A stretch of 64,000 nt of DNA from Thalassovita aquimarina (GTDB lineage Bacteria > Pseudomonadota > Alphaproteobacteria > Rhodobacterales > Rhodobacteraceae), in NCBI RefSeq assembly GCF_018219815.1, contig NZ_JADMKU010000002.1, positions 124,001 through 188,000 of the forward strand, read 5' to 3'. The position numbers and the translations under genes are program-made. The first letter of the stretch is position 1; each line of letters opens with the position of its first letter. Below the pieces are notes generated by a model that saw only the letters and a list, made by a program, of their open reading frames with translations, was not told where the DNA came from and made no database searches. Positions 58,359-64,000 of the stretch are shown piece after piece.

Positions 58359-59036
58359 ATGCAAGACCAGCGTGCCGAACTGGAATGGCGCGATGAAACG
58401 GTGCCGGTATCGACCCGTTTCGACGATCCCTATTTCTCGCTCGACAACGGGTTGGCGGAAACCTCTTACGTGTTCCTGGGAGGCAACGACCTGCCCGCGC
58501 GGTTCAGGCCCGGCTTCCACATCGCCGAACTGGGCTTCGGCACCGGGCTGAACCTGCTGGCGGCCTTGAGGCTGTGGCGTGAAACCGGGCAGCAGGGCGT
58601 GCTGCACTTCACCACGTTCGAGGCGTTCCCGATGTCCCCGGCGGAAATGATCCGCGCGCAGAAGGCGTTTCCCGAAATCGCCGGGGTCGCCGCCGACCTG
58701 GCGCCGCACTGGTCCGATGATCTGCACCGGATCGACCTGCCCGACCTGCGGTTCGAGATGATCCGCGGCGACGCGCGCGAGACCCTTCCGCAATGGGAAG
58801 GAAGCGCCGACGCCTGGTTCCTCGACGGGTTTTCCCCCGCCAAGAACCCCGAGCTTTGGGGGGCCAAGCTGATGGCGGAGGTCTGCCGCCACACCGCGCC
58901 CGGCGGCACGGCAGCGACCTACACGGCGGCGGGTTTCGTCCGCCGCGGGCTGCAGGACGCCGGGTTCGAGGTCGACCGCCGCCCCGGCTTCGGCCGCAAA
59001 CGGCACATGACCGTTGCGCGAAAGGCCCCGGCATGA
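58359..59036 (+). CDS. mnmD: tRNA 5-methylaminomethyl-2-thiouridine methyltransferase, stand-alone MnmD
   Basis: A 225-aa SAM-dependent methyltransferase equivalent to the N-terminal half of E. coli MnmC. Motifs are DDPYFSLDNGLAETSYVFLGG, the SAM loop AELGFGTGLNLL (about 55-66) and DAWFLDGFSPAKNPELW. It methylates nm5s2U34 to mnm5s2U34 in tRNAs for Lys, Glu and Gln. AAGGGA is 8 bp upstream of the ATG at 58359; the frame is open far upstream over the opposite gene. Its stop overlaps the following permease start (ATGA). Confidence 0.92.
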   Translation: MQDQRAELEWRDETVPVSTRFDDPYFSLDNGLAETSYVFLGGNDLPARFRPGFHIAELGFGTGLNLLAALRLWRETGQQGVLHFTTFEAFPMSPAEMIRAQKAFPEIAGVAADLAPHWSDDLHRIDLPDLRFEMIRGDARETLPQWEGSADAWFLDGFSPAKNPELWGAKLMAEVCRHTAPGGTAATYTAAGFVRRGLQDAGFEVDRRPGFGRKRHMTVARKAPA

Positions 59037-59899
59037 GTTCGACCAATACCCGGCTCGGCATCCTGCTGATGGTGGCCACCACCTTCGTTTTCGCCGTGCA
59101 GGACGGCATTTCCCGCCACCTGGCCGGGGAATACAACGTGTTCATGGTGACGATGATCCGCTACTGGTTCTTCGCCGCCTTCGTGATCGCAATCGCGGGC
59201 CGCAAGGCCGGTGGCGTGCGCGCCGCCGCTCGCACCACCCAGCCGCTGCTGCAAAGCTTCCGTGCTGTTCTGCTGATCGCCGAGATTTGCGTTCTGGTCT
59301 TTGCCTTCACCCGGCTGGGGCTGGTGGAAAGCCACGCAATCTTCGCCGGTTACCCGCTGCTGATCGCCGCCCTGTCCGGGCCGGTACTGGGCGAAACCGT
59401 CGGCTGGAAACGCTGGAGCGCGATCGCGGTCGGCTTCATCGGCATGCTGATCATCCTGCAACCGGGCGTCGGCGTGTTCAAACCGCTGGCGGTCCTGCCG
59501 GTGCTGTCGGCGCTGATGTTCGCGCTGTACGGATTGTTGACCCGCTATGTCGCCCGCAAAGACAGCGCCGCAACCTCGTTCTTCTGGACCGGCACGGTGG
59601 GATCGGTAGCGATGACCCTGATCGGCATGTGGTTCTGGGAACCGATGTCGGCGCCCGACTGGGGCTGGATGGCCTCGCTCTGCATCACCGGTGCATTGGG
59701 GCATTTCCTGCTGATCAAATGCTACGAGGTGGCCGAGGCCAGCTCGGTCCAGCCCTTCGCCTATCTGCAGCTGGTCTTCGCCTCGGCGATCGGCATCGCG
59801 GTATTCGGCGAAACCATCCGCCTAAACGTCGCCATCGGCGCGGGCATCATCGTGGCGGCGGGGCTGTTCACCCTATGGCGAGAGCGGCAGAACGCTTGA
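59033..59899 (+). CDS. EamA/DMT family transporter
   Basis: A 288-aa membrane protein with ten predicted helices arranged as two EamA repeats; the second ends GIGIAVFGETIRLNVAIGAGIIVAAGL-type sequence. DMT exporters handle amino acids, nucleosides or other metabolites; substrate unknown. It is coupled to mnmD by an ATGA overlap (59033-59036), and its 3-prime end overlaps the convergent lytic transglycosylase gene by 27 bp (59873-59899). Confidence 0.9.
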   Translation: MSSTNTRLGILLMVATTFVFAVQDGISRHLAGEYNVFMVTMIRYWFFAAFVIAIAGRKAGGVRAAARTTQPLLQSFRAVLLIAEICVLVFAFTRLGLVESHAIFAGYPLLIAALSGPVLGETVGWKRWSAIAVGFIGMLIILQPGVGVFKPLAVLPVLSALMFALYGLLTRYVARKDSAATSFFWTGTVGSVAMTLIGMWFWEPMSAPDWGWMASLCITGALGHFLLIKCYEVAEASSVQPFAYLQLVFASAIGIAVFGETIRLNVAIGAGIIVAAGLFTLWRERQNA

Positions 59900-61834
59900 C
59901 CCGGTCAGTTCCTTGCTGAATGGCTGCGGCAGCGGATCGCGGCCCAGCCGGGCGCGATAGACCGGCAACGATTCCGCCACCCGCATCACGTAGTTTCGGG
60001 TTTCGCGGAACGGGATGAATTCGATCCAGTCGATCACGTCCACCGCCCCGGCGCGCGGATCGCCGTAAAGGTCCATCCAGCGTTCCGGCCGCCCGGGCCC
60101 GGCATTGTAGCCAGCGGCAACCATCAGGATATTGCCGTCGAAGCGCTGCCCCAGCGACGCCAGATAGGCACTGCCGAGCCTGGCATTGTAGCGCCAGTCG
60201 CTCAGCACCTTGTCCGGATCGTGATCCAGCCCCAGATCGCGCGCCACCAGCTTGGCGGTGGCCGGCATCAGCTGCATCAGGCCCTGCGCACCCGCGCCGC
60301 TGACGACCCGGAAATTGAATTCGCTTTCGCGCCGGGCGATGGCCAGCGACAGTTCCATCGGCACGGGCAATGTCATGTCCCGCATCGGGTGCAGCGCATA
60401 GTACGGCTGAGCAATCACCAGACCGCGCCGCGCCGCCTGCTTGCCGACCATCACCGCCAGGTGCGGCTGCTGCATCTCGTCCAGCAGGTCGCCCAGTTGG
60501 CCCAGTTCGGTCGGCGACAGGGTTTCGGCCAAGTGCCGCAGGAAGCGCACCGACAGGTTCACCTCGCCCGCGCGCAGCAACAGCATCGCCGCCTCGAACA
60601 CCGAAGAGTTGGCGAAACCGGCCTGCCGCCAATCGGGAAACGCATCGCCCCCGGCCAGCGTCGCATCGAAACCGATCCCGGCCTTTTCCGCCGCCAGAAG
60701 GCCATAGAAACTGCTCTGGTACTTCGCCCCTTCGGCATAGGCCGCCTGCGCCGCTTCGGCATCGCTCGCCGCTTCCTGCGCGCGGCCCAACCAGTATCCG
60801 GCCCGGCCCAGCGAAATCGGCGTGTCCACCGCCGCGCGGAAGCGCTGGAAATGATCGCGAGCCAGATCGGGATCGTTGAGGAACCGCAACGCGATGAAGC
60901 CCGACAGCCATTCAAGATCGGCGTAATCCGACCCCTCGACCAAGCCATGGGCCGAGGCGAGAGCATAGGCGGTTTGCATCTTCCCCGCCCGCATTTTTTC
61001 GCGCGCCAGGCTGCGCCGCCACCCGGCCCATTGATCCGGGGCGCCCAGCTTGGCTGCTGACGTGCTGCTTTCCAGCAGCAATTCGATCGCTTCGTCGGTG
61101 CGCCCTTTCTTCATCCGCCAGCGGAACCGTTCATAGGCAAGGCCCGGATCACCGGCCAATTCTTCTGGGATGGCGGCAATCAGCGCATCGACATTCTTGC
61201 GCTGCGCCCGCAGCCCCAGCCGCGCCGTCGCCAGCTTGCGCCAACCGTCCGGCACCAGCGGCAGCATGTCGGCCACGTTGCTGCTCCAGTCGCGCCACAG
61301 CACCATGTCCAGACGCGCTTCGTGATGCGGCGCCAGAAGCTTCGGATAAGCCGCCAGCAGCGCGGCATGTTCTTCCTTGGTCAGCGACAGGGTCCGCCAT
61401 CCCAGAACCACCCCGGCCTCGGCTTCGCCCTGCCGACCGGCATCGCTCAGCGCCTTGGCATAGGCCAGCAATCCGGTGCCGGTCTGCGGCGCCGCGCCGT
61501 CGAAGAACGCGATCACCTCTGCAGGCTTGGCCTGCGCCATCACTTCTTCACTGCGTTTGCGCAGCAGTTTCAGCCCGGGCCAGTCGGCCCTGCGGTTCAG
61601 GAATCCCGTCACCTCCTCGGCTGTTCCCTGCCCCGCCCGCAACCGAATCCATTCGACGATATCGGCGGATACCTGCCCTCCCGCACGCGCCGCCAACTGC
61701 GCCGCGCGGTCCCAATCGCGGCCCTGCGCCGCATCAAGGGCACTGGCAAGGGGCTGAGGCCCCGGAGTTTGCTGTGCCTGCACCGGCAGAATCGTCGCAC
61801 AAATGATCAGGAAGGGGGGAATAAGACGCAACAT
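59873..61834 (-). CDS. Soluble lytic murein transglycosylase (Slt70-like)
   Basis: A 653-aa periplasmic enzyme with a signal peptide (1-20, ending VQA), a long helical superhelix (about 25-470) and a C-terminal SLT domain. The catalytic glutamate is E503 in ARRESEFNF; GAGAQGLMQLMPATA and VAAGYNAGPGRPERW are the other SLT motifs. It cleaves murein to 1,6-anhydro products. Compared with E. coli Slt70, size and order are normal. Transcribed leftward from a 156-bp region shared with dapA. Confidence 0.93.
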   Translation of the reverse strand: MLRLIPPFLIICATILPVQAQQTPGPQPLASALDAAQGRDWDRAAQLAARAGGQVSADIVEWIRLRAGQGTAEEVTGFLNRRADWPGLKLLRKRSEEVMAQAKPAEVIAFFDGAAPQTGTGLLAYAKALSDAGRQGEAEAGVVLGWRTLSLTKEEHAALLAAYPKLLAPHHEARLDMVLWRDWSSNVADMLPLVPDGWRKLATARLGLRAQRKNVDALIAAIPEELAGDPGLAYERFRWRMKKGRTDEAIELLLESSTSAAKLGAPDQWAGWRRSLAREKMRAGKMQTAYALASAHGLVEGSDYADLEWLSGFIALRFLNDPDLARDHFQRFRAAVDTPISLGRAGYWLGRAQEAASDAEAAQAAYAEGAKYQSSFYGLLAAEKAGIGFDATLAGGDAFPDWRQAGFANSSVFEAAMLLLRAGEVNLSVRFLRHLAETLSPTELGQLGDLLDEMQQPHLAVMVGKQAARRGLVIAQPYYALHPMRDMTLPVPMELSLAIARRESEFNFRVVSGAGAQGLMQLMPATAKLVARDLGLDHDPDKVLSDWRYNARLGSAYLASLGQRFDGNILMVAAGYNAGPGRPERWMDLYGDPRAGAVDVIDWIEFIPFRETRNYVMRVAESLPVYRARLGRDPLPQPFSKELTGSSVLPLSP

Positions 61835-61990
61835 GGCTTGCTTTTACAAAGGAACAAGGGATAGACAACGCGAGCTTAATTCTGCGCGCCTTCCGGGGCA
61901 AATCACGAAGGCGAAATATTGCCCGCCGGGCGCAGTCAGCAGATCGAACTCACCGGGCCGCAATCGGCCATACGACAGAAGGAGCGTGTC

Positions 61991-62863
61991 ATGTTCAAGG
62001 GATCTTTTCCTGCTTTGGTCACGCCGTTCAAGAACGGCGAGCTGGATCTGGAGACGCTCAAGAAACTGATCGAATGGCATATCGGCGAAGGCAGCGACGG
62101 TTTCGTGCCGGTCGGCACCACCGGCGAAAGCCCGACCCTGACCCACCGCGAACATGAAACCGTGGTCGAGGAAGTGGTCAAAGCGGTAGCGGGCCGGGTG
62201 CCGGTGATCGCGGGCGCGGGCAGCAACAACACCCTGGAAGGCATCCGGCTGATCCAGCACGCCGAAAAGGTCGGCGCCGATGCCGCCTTGGTGGTCACGC
62301 CCTATTACAACAAGCCGACCCAACGCGGGCTGATCGCGCATTTCACCGCGCTGCACGATTGCTGCGATCTGCCGATCATCATCTACAACATCCCGGGCCG
62401 GTCGGTCGTCGACATGATCCCGGAAACCATGGGTGAGCTGGCGCAGCTGCCCCGGATCGTCGGCGTCAAGGACGCCACTGGCGATCTTGCCCGGGTCAGC
62501 CAGCAGCGCGCCACCTGCGGCGCCGATTTCTGCCAGTTGTCGGGCGAAGACGCCACCGCGCTTGGTTTCAACGCGCATGGCGGGGTCGGCTGCATTTCCG
62601 TCACCGCCAACGTGGCGCCGCGGCTGTGCGCCGAATTCCAGGCGGCGACGCTGGCGGGCGATTACGCCAAGGCGCTGGACTACCAGGACCGGCTCATGCC
62701 GCTGCACGAAGCGATCTTCATCGAACCGGGGCTGGTCGGCGCGAAATACGCGATGGCCAAGCTGGACCTGTGCAGCGAAGAGGTCCGCCTGCCGTTGACC
62801 GGTCTGCAGGACAGCACCAAGGCAAAGATCGACGCAGCCATGGCGCATGCCGGACTGATCTGA
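61991..62863 (+). CDS. dapA: 4-hydroxy-tetrahydrodipicolinate synthase
   Basis: A 290-aa TIM-barrel aldolase for the first committed step of lysine and diaminopimelate synthesis, condensing pyruvate with aspartate semialdehyde. The Schiff-base lysine is K160 in [18 protein letters not shown], the catalytic tyrosine of YNIPGRS and [11 protein letters not shown] are intact. GAAGGAG lies 6 bp before the ATG at 61991. Monocistronic with a strong terminator 26 bp after the stop. Confidence 0.96.
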   Translation: MFKGSFPALVTPFKNGELDLETLKKLIEWHIGEGSDGFVPVGTTGESPTLTHREHETVVEEVVKAVAGRVPVIAGAGSNNTLEGIRLIQHAEKVGADAALVVTPYYNKPTQRGLIAHFTALHDCCDLPIIIYNIPGRSVVDMIPETMGELAQLPRIVGVKDATGDLARVSQQRATCGADFCQLSGEDATALGFNAHGGVGCISVTANVAPRLCAEFQAATLAGDYAKALDYQDRLMPLHEAIFIEPGLVGAKYAMAKLDLCSEEVRLPLTGLQDSTKAKIDAAMAHAGLI

Positions 62864-62884
62864 CAGTCCCTGAATATCAAATGC

Positions 62885-62916
62885 AAAAACGCCCGGCACA
62901 ATACCGGGCGTTTTTT
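62885..62916 (+). terminator. Bidirectional terminator after dapA
   Basis: AAAAACGCCCGG-N7-CCGGGCGTTTTTT: an 8-bp stem with A and T runs on both flanks, serving dapA (plus) and the convergent SulP gene (minus). Confidence 0.92.
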
Positions 62917-62935
62917 CGTTTGCTGATTGGCGACG

Positions 62936-64000
62936 TTATTCCGCGGCGCGTTTTTCTTCGTGTTCGATGTCGTCCGCCAGATCGGGACGGGTCAGCGCCA
63001 CCAGCGCATCATATTGCGACAGGAACACCTCGCCGGTCATTTCCTCGAGGAAATGGCTGCGCTGCAGGCGGTCCATCACCGGGCCCTTGACCTCGGACAG
63101 ATGCAGGCTGATGCCGGCATCGTGCAGGCGGTGATTGATCGCCTCGAGGCTTTCCAGCGCCGACATGTCGATTTCGTTCACCGCGGAACATTGCAGCACC
63201 ACATGTTTGACCGGCTGATCCCCGGCAATGCGGTCATAGACGTAATCCTCGAGGAAGCGCGCATTGGCGAAGTAGAGGCTTTCGTCGACCCGCAGGGTCA
63301 GGACGCTGGGATGGGTCTGCACATCGTGACGCAGGATGTTGCGGAAATGCTGGGTACCGGGGACCAGCCCCACCTCGGCCACATGCGGGCGCGAGGTCTT
63401 GTACAGGAACAACAGCACCGACAGCGCCACGCCGGTCGACACGCCGATTTCCACCCCGAAGCCCAGGGTCAGGAAGATGGTCGCGGCGACGGCGGCGAAA
63501 TCGACCTTTGAGTATTTCCAGGTCCGGCTGAGGATCGAGAAATCGACCAGGCTCAGCACGGCCACGATGATGGTCGCGGCCAGCGTCGCCTTGGGCAGGA
63601 AGAACAAGAGCGGCGTCAGCAGCAGCGCGGCGAACAGGATGCCAACGGCGGTGAAGGCGCCCGCGGCGGGCGTTTCCGCGCCGGCGTCGAAATTCACCAC
63701 CGAGCGGGCGAAGCCGCCGGTCACCGGATAGCCGCCGGAAATCGCCGAAGCGATGTTCGACGCGCCAAGGCCCACAAGTTCCTGATCCGGGGTGATACGC
63801 TGGCGTTTCTTGGCGGCCAAGGTCTGCGCGACCGACACCGATTCAACGAAACCGATGATCGAAATCAGCAGCGCCGACACGAACAGCGACGACCAGATTT
63901 CTCCGTTGAAGGACGGCATGGTCAGCGGCGGCAGGCCCATCGGGACGTCGCCGACGATCTTCACGCCCTTGTCGGCCAGGCCGAAAACCCACGTCACCAG
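62936..64000 (-). CDS. SulP family anion transporter with STAS domain (5-prime part beyond window)
   Basis: The frame is open from the stop at 62936 through the right edge, giving 355 codons; the true start is outside. The visible part has several membrane helices of the SLC26/SulP transporter, with the family blocks LVGLGASNIASAISGGYPVTGGF and VNFDAGAETPAAGAFTAVG, then a C-terminal cytoplasmic STAS domain (VLTLRVDESLYFANARFLEDYV, LQCSAVNEIDMSALESLEAIN). It transports sulfate, bicarbonate or another anion. The first in-window ATG at 63997 lies within the membrane domain and is not the start. Confidence 0.93.
   Translation of the reverse strand: MVTWVFGLADKGVKIVGDVPMGLPPLTMPSFNGEIWSSLFVSALLISIIGFVESVSVAQTLAAKKRQRITPDQELVGLGASNIASAISGGYPVTGGFARSVVNFDAGAETPAAGAFTAVGILFAALLLTPLLFFLPKATLAATIIVAVLSLVDFSILSRTWKYSKVDFAAVAATIFLTLGFGVEIGVSTGVALSVLLFLYKTSRPHVAEVGLVPGTQHFRNILRHDVQTHPSVLTLRVDESLYFANARFLEDYVYDRIAGDQPVKHVVLQCSAVNEIDMSALESLEAINHRLHDAGISLHLSEVKGPVMDRLQRSHFLEEMTGEVFLSQYDALVALTRPDLADDIEHEEKRAAE

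Overview
The window is high-GC, densely packed alphaproteobacterial chromosome, most likely from the order Rhodobacterales (Roseobacter/Paracoccus group). The grounds are gene content and sequence type: a taurine-pyruvate aminotransferase with a TauR-like MocR regulator, DUF1523, DUF6638 and DUF1285 proteins, an NDUFS6-like zinc-finger protein, a MoxR/DUF58/DUF4159 locus, glcDEF, a Hint-domain protein, and a recurring intergenic element (CCCCGGGATATTT-N5-AAGAAG type). I saw no rRNA, tRNA, CRISPR array, transposase or prophage gene. Both edges cut genes: an unrecognised propeller-like protein on the left and a SulP transporter on the right.

Layout. 1-10 kb: edge protein, family 2 glycosyltransferase, tpa, a small membrane protein, HupE/UreJ, an ArsR-permease pair, a ketopantoate reductase-like gene divergent from the MocR regulator, and a homocysteine methyltransferase-like gene. 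10-18.6 kb: one long minus-strand operon of mostly uncharacterised genes (coiled-coil protein, DUF4279, a 390-aa protein, AAA+ ATPase, two-TM coiled-coil protein, a DUF6638 5-prime remnant, three-TM protein, DUF6638, two-TM protein, DUF1523, terminator). 18.7-24.7 kb: creatinase, P1 peptidase, arylformamidase-like hydrolase, succinate-semialdehyde dehydrogenase, and a His/Asp-rich Hint protein. 25-33.7 kb: aminotransferase, Hsp20, trypsin-like protease with a coupled 31-aa ORF, glcDEF, HemJ/CopD-like, DUF599 and a secreted protein. 33.8-41.1 kb: MoxR-DUF58-DUF4159-membrane protein operon divergent from DUF1285. 41.2-48.9 kb: VOC/WYL regulator pair, TesB, CDF efflux, ABC ATPase, zinc-finger protein, polA, HIT. 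48.9-53.6 kb: GT14-like glycosyltransferase divergent from a sulfotransferase, a structured RNA-like region, and nth/adenosine kinase. 53.7-64 kb: Ada-like repair protein, OmpA lipoprotein, FMN reductase, VOC, hot-dog dehydratase, an FAD oxidoreductase divergent from mnmD, DMT permease, lytic transglycosylase, dapA and SulP.

The best candidate for an undescribed system is the 10.1-18.5 kb operon. Its genes are joined by short gaps or 4-bp ATGA overlaps. Lower-GC genes (DUF4279 and a membrane coiled-coil protein) sit between the other genes. A 109-bp, roughly 87 percent identical copy of the DUF6638 5-prime end lies just upstream of the three-TM gene. This looks like a modular locus that takes up variable membrane or accessory genes by recombination. 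Other items of note are a TauR-box-like motif upstream of tpa, an Ada-box-like motif upstream of an Ada protein lacking the N-terminal domain, a possible split MnmC, mutually exclusive hairpins with a terminator at 51.6-51.7 kb, and five copies of the intergenic element.
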